Shown: positions 12,541-24,823, numbered from the stretch's first letter. The stretch is DNA of 64,000 bases from Rhynchosporium graminicola (GCA_900074885.1 FJUW01000071.1:114973-178972); one strand, 5' to 3'. Notes: a model not told the origin generated them from the sequence alone. Made by a program: numbers and translations.

Positions 12541-13255
12541 TGACGATGAAGGCGTAAGTGCAGCCATTACTTCACTTGGCCAGAGCTAATATTTGTTGTT
12601 CATGGGAAAGTTATGCAGCATTTTTGTGCAGTTTCCGGCACTCGAATAGGTCGATATTCTACAATCATCATTGCGATCTGGACTAAACAAATTTATTGGG
12701 AGCCCTAATATCCAAGAAAGCCCTTGCTCAGCTACTAGTGTGACTCTATACCATGGGTTCTATTTTTCTATATTTATAACTGAATTTGTCGATGACAGAT
12801 TGCGTTGGTCAGGCCATAATTCAACTTCAAAGATGGTTTCTAAACTTTCCTAGAATTTAACATTGGGCTAGGAGATAAATAAATTATCTCCAACGAAATG
12901 ATGTCAGATGACACTTACTAAAGTCATCAACTAATGATGTGAAATCAAAATGTGACTTGAGTAATGTCCTGGGATACCTTCATTGCTCTGAACGTTATTC
13001 GCAGTATGCTTCTCGACTTATTACAGTAAAAATCGTATCATTATTCGAAGACTTTATCAAAGTATAGAGGCCTTGGTTTTGCCGATGATGACAATTTATC
13101 CAGCACGGGTACTGCAAGTATCTTTCGTTATAAGAACATGATAGACAACAACAAAAACTATGTACAATAGAACGTAGAGGCAGGACTGCATCAAGCAACC
13201 GGGAAACACTTTCCACTATGGTCATCGAATCGTACGAGCAGTAGATTTCTTTCTC
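12541..13255. other. Intergenic, nothing recognised
   Basis: Between the F-box remnant and the 3' end of the xylanase gene. AT-rich, only short frames, no repeat seen. Confidence 0.5.
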
Positions 13256-14670
13256 TTAACCTGTGCAAACACCCTCTGGGACAGACAACGTGGAAGTTGG
13301 TGGTATCATTGAAGTGGTAGTTGGTGGTGCAACAGAAGAAGTTGTGACAGGTGCTGAAGATGTAGTAACAATGAGAGTAGTCGAAGTCGAAGCTGGCCTG
13401 GTTGAGGCAGCCGGCAGAGCACCCAAAGTGGCAACAAGCGAACTGTAGGCGGGCTTGGCCTGATAGTTCGAGTTGAATAAGAGCGGGTTGCTTGAAGCTC
13501 TCCAGGAGTCTGGATCGCGGACACCCCAAACGGTGACACCAACACAGTTCTTGATGTCGACACAAGCTTTGACAGTCTCCACATACTCGGAAGGAGAAGC
13601 ATTGACGATGTCGATCTCAGTAAGGGCGCACTCCGGGGCTGCAGCACAGAGAGCGGCAAAAGATGCGGCTACATTCCTGGACTCTCCAGCAGAGAGGTGG
13701 GCTTGTGCTCCGATACCGTCGATAGGCCAGCCAGCTGCAATCCATTTCTTGACATACCGGATCATACCAGTCGTCTTAGCGTAGTTGGATCCTTTCTCGA
13801 CAGTGCTTTACAATTGTTAGTGTTTGTAGGGTTCTTGAGATAAATTCTGGCTACATACTTGTAGTCGTTGATGTAGAGCTTGCAAGCAGGATCAGCCTTG
13901 CGGGCTGCTTCAAAAGCAATGCGGACAAAGTCCTCGCCGAGGACGTTCGCGAAAACGGAACTTCGCAGATTTCCATTTTCCTCGAACATCTCATTGACGA
14001 CATCCTATCAACAAGTTAGTAACATGTCATTGAGTCAACGCTTCGTTCAGCGTAGAACTAGAGAAGTCCACTCACCCATTGCAGTATCTTTCCCTTATAT
14101 CTGCCTATCTCCTGGGTGACATGGTTCTGAATGACCGATGTCAAAGTTGCCTTGTCATTGATTTGGGATACCCAACTCGGCAACTGCGAATGCCAAACTG
14201 TGGTATGTCCACGAACAATTTTGTTGTTGGTAACAGCCCAGTTGACAAGGGTATCAAGACCTCCGAAGTTGAAGTTGCCTCTTGAGCTCTCAACAGCATC
14301 CCATTTGCCACTAAACATCCAATCAGTACGTTATTCATCCTGAACAGAACCTTAAACCGGAAGAGAGACGACCAAGATTGTCGACGAACCTGTTCTCTGG
14401 AGTCAGCTGCCCAAAGTCCGCTTTCAAGATTGCAGCGTTTTGAGCGTTGTTCAACAAGTTCGAATCGGCGCAGGTACCAAAGTACAACTTTCCAAGTTTC
14501 TTGAAGATGGCATCGAGACTCTGCTCCGGTCGTGCTTGACGAGCCTCAAGATTTGCATCGTCGCTGCGGCCCAGAAGCTCCTTCTCCCAGTCAATATCAC
14601 GGACGGCGACGAGTGGTGAGCCAAGGACGATCTGGCTGAAGAACAACGCAGAAACGATTGAGATTCTCAT
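13256..14670 (-). CDS. Secreted GH10 endo-1,4-beta-xylanase
   Basis: Four exons: 14670-14390, 14310-14076, 14004-13859 and 13805-13256; 403 aa. A signal peptide ([19 protein letters not shown]) precedes a GH10 barrel at about residues 50-340. Marks include [16 protein letters not shown] at the first junction, [11 protein letters not shown], and the acid/base Glu in DVVNE (about 177) at the start of exon 3. The nucleophile Glu is in ECALTEIDI (about 284), and [12 protein letters not shown] closes the barrel. The enzyme cuts internal beta-1,4 bonds in plant xylan outside the cell. The last 60 residues are a Ser/Thr/Pro-rich linker ending VPEGVCTG with no cellulose-binding (CBM1) module behind it. 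Splice junctions fit family consensus, so the model is firm. Confidence 0.93.
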
Positions 14671-16784
14671 CTTAATTAGAGTTGACGATGTGCAAAGGAC
14701 AGACAATAGGGCAGTGGTGAGCTGATCAAGATGGATAGAGGAGAAGTATCAGACGAAAAATGGAAGACATGTACGAATCTAATATACACCTGTCCACGAC
14801 TAAATATTCACCTGGCACTATCCACTGCGAGGTATCATATAAACAGGCTGATGCCCCTGTCTACGATCCTTTCTTCATCCTATACACACTCCGTCGTAGA
14901 ATGCTACTCAAGTTACGTGAATCCAATCTATCTGATCTATTCGGTCGTCCGACGGTCATGAGAACAGACGATGCCGAGCAATGATTCGTTTGAGCAAGCC
15001 CAGCAATATCGAAGTTTATATTGATCAACAAGGGAACTTAGTTAGGCGAGAGAGGTGATACCCAGCCCTTGTTCTAGGGATACAGATCATGCTAATGTAG
15101 ATACCGGCGTGATCAAAACTTTCATTGGTACGCTAGATATCCGGATATGAGGCTTTTCATTGAATATTCCGATGGGTGATTAGGAGGAGGCTCGGCATTC
15201 TGTTTAGGCTTATGTGTATTGCGGGGAAGTGGATGGGACCATAGGGTGGTACGAATGGAATACAGGAAGTGCGTTTCGAGACCAAGGGGATATGTTTAGA
15301 GAAATGCCTTGGCGGACGTCTATTGACTAGGTAGTCGTGCTTAAACCGGGGATAGAAGGGGTCAATCTTGATGATCTTGGTAATAGTAATAAGCGATATA
15401 GAAGTGAAGACTTTACTCTTCTGTTCTATGCATGACGATGGAAATTCAACCGTATGAGGTTTTTTTCTCTTCGAATATACAGCGTCTTTCGATTGGTGGA
15501 AAGTTGCCCCTGAAATAAGCGAAGATCCAAACAATGCTCTGGAACCACACCAACCGAACTTCCTGCCGTCCGCAATAATGCTACAGCTCACACTTTGAAA
15601 ACGCCAAGCGTAACCACTGATTAAGGAGCCCATAAGATCCGCAATATTCTGAGGGTCGGATAAATCAAAGTCGCAATTTAAACACATACATTATGAAGCA
15701 GTCATCTGTTCAGTTAGTATTCATTTTCACCAGTCGGAGCTTTCGAGTACTCGGCTATTGATCCCTATTACCGCGTGCCCATACATCGGAGCATGTTACT
15801 CGGCAGCAAGAGCCGGATTTCCTAGTTCGGAATGGAACAACGGAGCACAGCTCATATTGCTTATGATCAATCGACTGGGACGAATATTTTGGTGATGGGG
15901 CCATTTAGGCTGTCATAGTAGCGGCGCTTCCTGTTGGATTCTTTCGCCCGAGAATTGCTTCTGGAAGACTAGGTGCCTATCACGGCTTTATGTAGATTAA
16001 TAGCACTGTGATTATCATCGGCTAATATGATTCTCGAGAATGGTTGCGATTGGATGTGTGATCTTACAATTTATTCTTAGCCAATCTTCGTTCATGTGTT
16101 GGCGATGCCCTTGCTGTCACAGAAGCCGACTTCATCGAAAAATGGATGAGCAAGATTAATCCTTCAATTATAATTCTCCTCCAATCTGTATTGCTCGCTC
16201 GTATACCCATGTTATGATCTTGACACAGCTCCGACTTTGTCGACCTCCGAAGAGTTTGATTTAAGTCCTACAGGAACTGAAGAGTTTTTCTTAACCCTAC
16301 CTGTTGAGCTACCGAGGCTCATTTTTCGATCAGCATTTCTGTCTTCCATCAAATCAACACTTTGTCACCTAGAGGCATCGTGGTCAAGTCCTAGTCAATG
16401 GAGTACTTCGTAGGAGACATTTCATATTTCGAAGGACGTCTCGGCAATTTCCAAAGCCAATCATCGGTCCCGTGGAGTATCGTGCAAACACTTCGATGCA
16501 TAGCATCACGCATCTCATGAATGCCGCTCCATTATTGCATGGTCACACCCGGGAAGTGATGCCTTCGACGCAATGACCAGTTAACAGTAGCTTTTACAGT
16601 ATGGTAAAAGCTATACATAATACTACAAGCAAACAATATAACATGTGCTTCCTCGCACGTAAAGCCTTGATCGATTAGCCCATCATCATTACAAGAAACA
16701 TTTCAGAAAACGTTATTTATAAACTTAGGTGATGCAAATTATTCCGCAAAGTAAACGGAATCTTAATAGTCCCAATGGCCCGAT
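14671..16784. other. Intergenic, xylanase promoter and unrecognised ORF
   Basis: The xylanase promoter lies at the left end; an ATATAAAC element around 14840 could be a TATA-like box at about -170 from the start codon. A minus-strand open frame of 176 codons (15157-15687) starts MCLNCDFDLSD, has no recognisable domain and is rich in unordered basic residues; I give it little weight. Nothing else seen. Confidence 0.4.
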
Positions 16785-17022
16785 TCTCAAGCTTCCCTAA
16801 GGCATATCTCTCACGTCACCCTCTAAAGCAATAACTGAAGCCTTAGCAAATCTCTAACCTCATCCCCAACCTTCCCACTCTACTCCTCCAAAACGCCTCA
16901 TTCAACGGCTAAAGAAGTCTATCAATACTACCACTCTGCTTCCAAACTTCATCTAAAACGCACAGCAGATATACTTATCAGAGTACCCAGCTCAAGAGCT
17001 AGCAAGCGGCCAATCATTATGA
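16785..17022. repeat. Diverged tandem copy of bestrophin-like 3' coding segment
   Basis: The sequence from about 16790 through about 17060 is a decayed second copy of about 17060-17342. Examples are caacggctaaag (16903) against caacggccaaag (17149), accactctgcttcc against accactctgcctc, acgcacagcag in both, and gagctcgtcgccgat (17031) against gagctggtcgccgat (17305). The offset changes from about 246 to 274 nt, so copy A has lost about 28 nt. It contains stops in the bestrophin frame and is not coding as such. The last part overlaps the annotated gene terminus. Confidence 0.8.
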
Positions 17023-18665
17023 TCATTGCCGAGCTCGTCGCCGATCGTGGTCATACCGAGGACGATTTGAAGCAAGAACCTTAGCCCTTAGCGCACTTCT
17101 AATCTCATCATTCCCCTTCTCTCTCCAATCCTCCAGAATACCTCCACTCAACGGCCAAAGTGGTCTATTGACACCACCACTCTGCCTCAAGAACTCATCA
17201 TAACGCACAGCAGGTGTGCTCATCAACGTATCCAGATCACGACTCAGCTCAGCACAATAGCTATCAAGCGGCAAATCATTGACATCGTTGCCGAACGGAT
17301 TATCGAGCTGGTCGCCGATTATGTCAATACCGAGGATGATGTAGGCTGCAGCAATGGTACCGGGAATGGTCATCCACTTCAAAGCGCTGTAGAGCTGGAA
17401 AGGGAGTAGGTAGACGTAGAGAAGGACGACTTGAGAGATCAGGATGTTAAAGCCGACCGGTAGGGGTGTGTTGAGGATTCGTTCGGCGTTACCGGCCGTC
17501 TCTGTCATTCCAGCGAGGGCGCTCACTTGAAAGCGTCAGTTTTTTTTGTAAGCTGGAGGAAGATTGAGGACAGAAGGAAAGGAGAGAGTGATTACTAATT
17601 TGGGTACCAAAGATAACAGTTTTGATCTGTCCGTTGTTCTGTATCGTCTCCACGTAGGCACTCAAATATGCCATAATCTCCATTGGTAGATTTCCCAATG
17701 GCTTATCACTCCTTTTGATCTCCTTCCTAGGATCCGACAGGGCAAACGGCAGACCCAGATCCTGGCCAATGCTCTTCCAAACAGACCTGTGCTTTCGCCT
17801 CCAGTGCTCTTCTTTGTGCGCGGCTTGGGCGTAGGTATCGAGGTGCGGGATAAGACCCGCGAGGTCAGGATAGTGCGCGTATGGCTCGAATCGGAGACGG
17901 TGCTTGAGGGCAACTGCGTAGGCTAGGATGAGATTCATAACGGTGACTTTTTGGAGTAGATCGTCAGTTCCTTGCTCGCCTTCGCGTTCGGAAATGTGGA
18001 TCCAGACACAGCGGGAAAGGTTGCGGCAGTGGATCAGGAGGGTACACCATGCTTTTCGGGCTTCGGAGTATCTTATTTTTCGTCAGCACCTTGAGTTAGA
18101 TGGCAGATGTGATTGGGGATATTACCGGTCATAAGCAGTAGAACTTCGAAATGAGAGCGACAGAGCGACGACGAAACCAAGGACTGTGAGAAGAATATTT
18201 TGGACTGCAACTATGGGGATTTTAGATCGATGATTTCACAGATCGGACGTGGCCACTTACGAGGATAAACAAATTCAGATATGCAGGTTATACAAGTTGC
18301 CCAAGCTCCAACCGCTAGTACTGGCAAGATCATGCGTGGAAGCACACTACCGTAAATCCGCATGAAGTAAGGGAGCCTAGAATGCTTTTCTAGGTCACGA
18401 GGACCAATCTATTGCAGTCACTTTAGTTATTCAGCTCCATAAATTGTGTCGATGACCACGCAGTACGTACAAAGTAGGCATCGAAATCTAGACTATCTTC
18501 GAAAACTCGTCTTGATGCGGCTGCCATAGAGATGACACGAGTATCGAAAGTTGAGAGTTTGGATTGAGTCCTGAACTGCCTCTTATCGTGGGCACCGTAT
18601 GTATAGTCATTTGCGTGAAATAAGTTTGCTACCTGATCAGCTGGTGCGGGCGCGTCGTCGGACAT
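17023..18665 (-). CDS. Bestrophin-family (UPF0187/RFP-TM) membrane protein
   Basis: Five exons: 18665-18471, 18408-18261, 18210-18126, 18071-17596 and 17525-17023; 468 aa. All phases join cleanly: DAYF/IGPRDLEKHSRLPYF, EFVYP/LAVQNILLTVLGFVV, SSTAYDR/YSEARKAW and GTQI/MSALAGM. Four hydrophobic stretches, the early FRSSTAYDR segment and the late LPFQLYSALKWMTIP helix match the fungal UPF0187 group related to bestrophin chloride channels. It probably sits in a membrane and passes anions. The C-terminal tail (about the last 15 residues, RPRYDHDRRRARQ) is encoded inside the tandemly duplicated segment, so the natural end may have been replaced. Start chosen as the only Met in exon 1 upstream of conserved sequence. 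Confidence 0.85.
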
Positions 18666-20721
18666 TTTGAGTTATTAGGTAGGTTGTTAACAGGATTGAA
18701 GCGAGCGTCAGGAGTGAGAGAGTGAGAAGTGAGAGCAAGCTTCGATATGGACTGGCGAGCAAGGCCAGGCGTAGTCGAGATGCTTGATTAGAGGAAGCAA
18801 AAAATAGAAAGGAGAGTCAAAACTGAGACAGGTGACAAGAAGGGGCATGTCTACCATAAGTGAAGGCAAGAACGACCCGATCCCAGACACGTAGTTGCTC
18901 AGCGAATAAAAAAAGATATCGGTCAATACCTTAGAGGCAAAGGCAGGGGCAAAGGAATGCTTCTGAATCGCAACTGAACGGTTAGCTGACGGTTTTCCTA
19001 CCTACTTTGAATAGTTCTATGAGTGGGGAGACACCAGGGGACAGTTGAAGTTCTCTACGGAAGAGCCTCCTCGACCCTTCCGGATCAAGATCGAGTCAAG
19101 ATCAGCAGGCTATATCGCAACACTCGGTATCAATACCACCCTATGATTCTCAAGGTAAGCCTCGAAAGAAGTTGATATTCGGGCGATTTAGCGAAAGTAC
19201 ACTCATGGTAGTAGGCAAAGCAAGTAATGTAGCGTACCCAGAGTAACTGAATAGGTATACGAAATATATTCAATGCCTTCCGAACTCTCAAATCGTTCTC
19301 TGAATAGAACATTCTTGAGTTAGAACCGGCATAGGACCGTAGTAATTCTTTCTTTAATTGCACGGCAATTGAGTAGAATCGTCAGAACACTATCACCTGG
19401 TAATACTCTTGCTCCCGCGCTTGCCTCTAAGGTAGCACTTGGGCCCGTCCAATCCTGGTATTCATTTACTGCCCTGGCGACAACTCATTTGGTGTGGACC
19501 ATGGATAATAGCCAGATCAGATGCTTTTGTAAGCCCCTTTGCGCCAGTCACGGAGTGCGACGAGCAGGGGAAAGCAGCAAAACGATAGAATTATGAGGAG
19601 AGAAGAATTTGTTGGTTTTTTAAAGAGAGACGGGAACGAGGAAGTGAAAGATAGATACTGCTGCTAATTGTACGTCGCAAAGTTCTAAATCACTACATCA
19701 GATCTTGAATATGATATTGATGAGATGATTTTCAAGATACCAGTCTGCTGGGAATGTTAGATTTAGCCCTCGGACAGTCGTGCTGTTATGGTCAAGTGCT
19801 TACGGACAATCGTCACTTGGGTCGGAATCCTTCAGTGATGGCAGCTAGCAGAAAATGATGAGACCGACTACCACCGAAGATCATGAAACAAGCATCCATT
19901 CGCGTAAGAATCCCACATGCAATGTGGATTTGCAATATTTTAGTAGTGAATCTGGGGGTATCAGAGCAAAAGTCTTTCTCATGAAAATTACTCGACAATT
20001 TATACTTCTGGAAGAAAGAGAAGCGTGGATAATGATAGGGGAGAACCTGAAAATCTAGCCATCATATACTTGTAAGAGAAACAGTACATTCTGGGTTGAA
20101 TTCTCCGGTATGAACAAAGTGCAATGCACAGGATTCAAGCTTTTGTAGGTGATTTCAGGCAGTCCTGAGAATATGGTGGCGGCGTCCCATCGAACATAGG
20201 CTTCCACTGAAATTTTCTTGGTGATCTGTGCCAGCCCAGACACAGCTAGTGTTGGGTTTGCACGGTTTGGGCGACAGAGATACTAGAATGAGTCTCCGTT
20301 GAGAGGTGGCCAATTTATGGAAATGAGGGAAAGTAAGTCTGCTCTATTGTTCTCAAGGGCTTTTATGTAGCCTGTAGGTGAAGCGTGCGAAAACGTCTCC
20401 CTGAGAATCTGCCTGAGCACTAATAGAAGAAGTGATCTTGAAATCATGTATCCCTAATAGTAGTGTTCCTGTGATTCACTACGAACATTGTAAGCAAAGG
20501 TTTGTAAATAGTCGATGTACCTAAGTAGCAGAGAATACCGCGTAGAATGTATGGATCACGTGGAATCTGAGCTATTCCTGCTTAAGTCAAGCCCTTTAAT
20601 CCCTGTCCATCTTCCTCAAGCTCCATGCGATTTACAGCCTCATCGCAGACCCTGCGTCAAGTTCTCCGCGATACAACAGTAGATCCTCAAAAGCACTAGA
20701 CTTCCAAGCAGCCAATGTGAG
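18666..20721. other. Intergenic, nothing recognised
   Basis: Divergent promoter space between the bestrophin-like gene and LSm7. Only short frames below 80 codons on both strands. No repeats, RNA genes or transposon parts recognised. Confidence 0.5.
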
Positions 20722-21345
20722 ATGTCAGAACGAGGCCAACATCGTGGTGGACGAGGTGGAGGAGGAGGTGGTAGAGGTGAGCTCCATTCCTTTTCTTTGT
20801 ATTTACAATGCTCCTCCAGCCTATCTCCCTCGAATCCTAACGCAACAATGCCATATAGAAGGGCATATTATGCAGAAATGACACTGACATTATTCCAGGT
20901 GAACATAGGGGCGGTCGAGGCGGCGGAGGAGGAAGAGGCGCACACGCAGCCGGAGGCGAGCGCGAGAGACCAAAAAAAGAGAACATTCTAGACTTGGGCA
21001 AATACATGGACAAGAAGATAACTGTGAAATTTACTGGCGGTCGAGAAGGTATGCTGTCTTCTTGCCTCCCTTACCGTGATTTCCCTCGCTTCCACGCAAT
21101 ATCATAGTAGGGGAGGTCACATCGCTGATGGAATTTCCACCATAGTCACTGGCACACTCAAAGGCTACGATGCGCTCATGAACCTCGTACTCGATGACGT
21201 CGACGAAGTTTTACGCGATGATGAGGGAAACACATCTACAAGAGCGCTGGGTCTAGTTGTTGCGAGGGGCACATTATTGGTGCTTGTTAGTCCGGTGGAT
21301 GGGAGTGAGGAGATCGCGAATCCGTTCGTGCAGGCTGAGGAATGA
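20722..21345 (+). CDS. lsm7: U6 snRNA-associated Sm-like protein LSm7
   Basis: Three exons, 20722-20776, 20899-21048 and 21146-21345; 134 aa. The Sm fold occupies residues about 45-130. Sm1 reads KKITVKFTGGREVTGTLKGY and continues to NLVLDDVDEV; Sm2 reads LGLVVARGTLLVLVSP. This is the LSm7 signature. LSm7 is part of LSm2-8 (nuclear, binds the U6 3' end) and LSm1-7 (cytoplasmic, mRNA decapping). The N-terminus is an unusual pair of near-identical RGG segments, QHRGGRGG(G)n from exon 1 and EHRGGRGG(G)n from exon 2, absent from yeast Lsm7 as I remember it. Both introns have consensus ends (GTGAGC...CCAG and GTATGC...ATAG). Identity is secure. Confidence 0.93.
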
Positions 21346-22251
21346 TTGCGCTGCGGTGTGGGCTACGCAGGATATGAATTGGGAGGGCTTGCGGATTTCT
21401 GATCTGAAATTTCCGTTGAGAAATGCGAGAACATGCTGGATCGATGTCGAGATCAAGATCTCTATCCTCTGCTAGGTGGAGGCGCGCATATGACCAGAGC
21501 GGCACAAAAGAAAATTGCCTGATAAATGGATATGGAGCAGGCAGCATGTAGTTGCAATTAACAAGCCTTGCGGAATGATATAACCTCTTCGAAAGGGACG
21601 AGTTCTTCTGTTTACGACTTTGAGGTTTTGTATATTCCTCTTTTGTACGCCGGCCCTTTTCACTCATCTGACTCTTCACCAGCAACAGCATTTGCTCATA
21701 TCTGCGGCAAGTTCTTCCGAGAATGGCAGTCTCTGCCTGTCCGCACTTTTACTTGCGCAAGAACTTTGTGCCTCGGGATGGAGAACCTGTTTGGTGATTA
21801 TGAAGTCTTCTTATGCCTATTGATCCAAGGATTCTGTCTTCATCTTTTACAAGTGTATGGTTCTCAAATCATGATAAAGTGGGGATAAATTGACTCATGC
21901 ACAAGTCCACCTGCAACACCGGATGCACTCAAAAGAGTGGGAAGATCATGGCCAAGAAGAAGCGTCACGCATGCCTCAATCCGAATAGATAGAGACGAAT
22001 TTGAGCTCGTCTTTACAATCACCTTCCCGCACATAGCTAACTCGCTACGCAAGCATTGTTGGGCATCTCATCTCCCAAGTCAAGCGTTTATGAGGTCTTT
22101 GATCTTTTTGTGACCACTTGTCTCATTTATCATTGTTGCTCGCAATTTGTTGTGACAGAATTGGACACCAGCCGCCAGATATTCATCTTTCTAGGAATGC
22201 GAAGGGAGATATCATGAGGTATGTCTTGAATTTTCTATTTTAACCCCTAGT
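21346..22251. other. Intergenic between convergent genes
   Basis: Holds the 3' regions of LSm7 and the GH93 gene. Overlapping short frames on both strands at 21.3-21.9 kb do not look coding. Nothing else seen. Confidence 0.5.
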
Positions 22252-23469
22252 CTACACACCAGGAACCTTGAAAACACTGTTGGTAACATAGTTGTCACCC
22301 CCCAAAAATCCAGCACTGATAATATGCAGCCAATTTGGATCACTCAACACTCTAATCTCCCTCGAATACGCACCACTTTGCGGTGTCGCTACCTTTGTCC
22401 ACGACCCGGCATCGCCCAACTTAGTATTGATGAAAATATCAGTATGGCTGTTCGCACTGACGACAATCGTGCCATTGGCTCCTCCTGCAGGCGTCCAGAC
22501 AACAAATGGGCTGGACGAGGGATACACGCCATTAGCGCCGACGATGAACTCTGGCGCTGAGTCGAACAACAGGGGATTGCTGCTTAGACGGTAATAGACT
22601 GGATTACCGCTTCCCGAAGGAGAGGAGATTCCGACATTCTCGTAAGTGAGGATATATTTTCCATTGGGGAGCTGAGCGATAGTCGCCATGCCTGGTCGGC
22701 GCGCATATGCCGGGTATGCGACATCATTTACAATAGGACCCCAACTCAACCCATTAGAAGATACCTGATGACACAGTTTCTGCCCATGTGCGAGATCTGT
22801 TTGACTCGAGTAGTAAATGACCAATTGGTTATTGTACACCATCAAAAACGGCTCCCAGACAGGAGTTTCCCCGTTGTCCGGCACGGCTTTACCGCCCGAG
22901 ACGACTGTAGACAGAAATTTCCAATTCAGGCCGCCATTGGTGGAGGAGTATATGTCGATCTTCGTTTTGCTGAGATCAGTGGGGATGGAGACGCCGGCAG
23001 CGAGAATTGTGCCCGCAGGAAGGCTGCCGAGGGCTTGTGGGAGGAGGTAGAGGAACGGTTGGTAGCGGAGTCCCCAGTTATTTACTGTGTCGGTTATGTT
23101 TGAGAATGGAGACCAGGTATTGCCGCCGTCAGTGCTACGGTGGACGGGGAAGTAGACGAGGGGTTTTTCGACGGAGTAATTCTCCCTACAAATCGTGTTA
23201 GGAAACGCTGTTTTAAATATGATTTGTGAAAATGGGTGGAAGACTTACCAGGTTGCAAGAAGTGTTCCATCTGCAAGCTGCACTGTCCTGCCGTAAAGTG
23301 TCTTAGGTTTGTTGTAGTTCCTCGGCGGTACATAAATGGTCTTGAATGAGACTGGCTTGTATGTGATAGCTCGTTGCTCGATGGCAAGATCCAAAGCTGG
23401 AGCAGACAGAACTGGGGAGATTGAAGCAGCAAGTGCCACAAAGGCGACGAAGACCCGTTCACAAAACAT
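22252..23469 (-). CDS. Secreted GH93 exo-1,5-alpha-L-arabinanase-like enzyme
   Basis: Two exons, 23469-23249 and 23185-22252, with a 63-nt intron in codon TG/G (ATW/ENYSVEKP); 384 aa. Signal peptide MFCERVFVAFVALAASISPVLSA. The mature part is a six-bladed-propeller sialidase-type fold with Asp-box-like motifs (STDGGNTWSPF, STNGGLNWKFL), and family-typical segments WEPFLMVYNNQLVIYYSSQ, RRPGMATIAQLPNGKY and YRLSSNPLLF. GH93 enzymes release arabinobiose from alpha-1,5-arabinan in pectin side chains. Together with the GH10 and GH35 genes it suggests growth on plant cell wall, but the three are too far apart to call a cluster. A non-GH93 BNR-repeat protein is the alternative. Confidence 0.85.
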
Positions 23470-24301
23470 GATGGCTGTTTGTTTGATGAATGGATCGTCT
23501 CAGGATCCTTAGGCAAGGGCTATGATCTTATAAGACGATCTTCGATAGGCAAATGATACTTCACAATCCACTTCTAGCATCGTCGTCATCTGAACTTTAA
23601 GCACGTGGCCCGACGCAGGTCATCAGACGACGGGCCAACACTACAGATGAGGAAGTTGAGTTTTCGGCCCGACTCAATGTCTTTCAGGAGAGAAGTTTTA
23701 CGCATTGATCCGGTACATAAGCTTATTGAGAGTGTCTTTATCATTGGTGCGACATTTATTGAAGTCTATTTACCCCCGGAGTGGGTTAAGCGAGATAGCC
23801 TAATTGGTGCGCATGCGGTTCCAGCCGAGAGAATGCCGCTGAATTGACTGCGGGGTCCGGGGGAGCAATGGGGAACGGTACCTGGGGTTCGTTATTTGTT
23901 TACATGCCGATGGTTCTGGAGAGTGTAACCTCGGCTGTCTAGGTGTGGTTGGATGTCCATCTTTGCACGTTGAGATTTTGACGATGTCCCCAGCTTAGCA
24001 GCTGTGACTTATTCAGCTGATGGCCTATGCTGAGTACTGAATTACGACTTTTGAGGGTTTCCAGGACTGCGGAGTCCGAGAGTGAAGCGCGACAGAGGAG
24101 AGTATGGCTTTGAATCACTGGCCTTGACAGGAAATTTTGACTGGAGTCCAGTAATGACTCTTAAGGAGGGTGGACACATGAAATTCATAGTCTGATCTAG
24201 AGCAAAGTTGCGGTTAGTTCTCGTGATTGCGAACTATCGCGAGAAGGAAGGAATCTAGGTGTTTGTGGCAACCGAACTCCCCGAAGTGACGTCCTTTAAC
24301 T
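23470..24301. other. Intergenic, GH93 promoter region
   Basis: Upstream of the GH93 gene. An 80-codon plus frame at 23605 has no known features. Nothing else seen. Confidence 0.5.
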
Positions 24302-24823
24302 TTGACTATGCCTTTTGATCCCTTTACTCCGTGCGTGCATCCTTGGCAGACCTTTGGAGCCTCATTGCGCTATAGTTATAAATATAGCACATCTCTCAAA
24401 CTTTTGCCCACGGCGCCATTCCATGGGCACCTTCGTGCACGATATCTGGGTGTTGATCACTACTTTGCACCAGGATTACACTTGAAACTGGGACCTGCAA
24501 TTAATTTGCTCATTGAAAGGGAAGAATGTTGGCCAACGTTGAAAATTTCAGCTTTCAAGTGGGCTCTAATTTTGGGAATTGCGATCACCTTCATGAAGAG
24601 AAGACGTTTGATATGGACCGCTGAGGGAATATTTGGGCCTGTTAAAAAAGTAGACCAAGACGGTAAGGTTATTACAGTCTTGTTAGCTTACGACAAAGTT
24701 GTGGTCCTGCGACCAACAGCTCCAGTAGCCTTCCAGCTAGTCATGAGGTTTACTACGACGAAATCATGTGGCCGAAAAAATTGGCGCTCTACGCCTGAAG
24801 CGTTTGAACCAGTCCGGGAGTGA
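24302..24823 (+). CDS. Orphan ORF, 173 codons, function unknown
   Basis: Uninterrupted frame starting MTMPFDPFTPCVHPW. One moderately hydrophobic stretch (ALILGIAITF, about residue 90) is followed by a basic cluster KRRR. No domain recognised and no signal peptide. It lies just left of an AT-rich, gene-empty stretch and has no supporting splice structure or neighbour. It may be chance; listed because it is the only sizeable frame in 3 kb. Confidence 0.2.
   Translation: MTMPFDPFTPCVHPWQTFGASLRYSYKYSTSLKLLPTAPFHGHLRARYLGVDHYFAPGLHLKLGPAINLLIEREECWPTLKISAFKWALILGIAITFMKRRRLIWTAEGIFGPVKKVDQDGKVITVLLAYDKVVVLRPTAPVAFQLVMRFTTTKSCGRKNWRSTPEAFEPVRE

Noticed and set aside
15157..15687. 176-codon minus ORF between xylanase and bestrophin-like gene
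   Set aside because: No domain, no splice support, irregular composition; kept only as a note in the intergenic entry.
13256..23469. GH10 and GH93 as a CAZyme cluster with a regulator
   Set aside because: They are 8 kb apart with unrelated genes between, and the Zn2Cys6 gene is another 10 kb away; nothing shows co-regulation.
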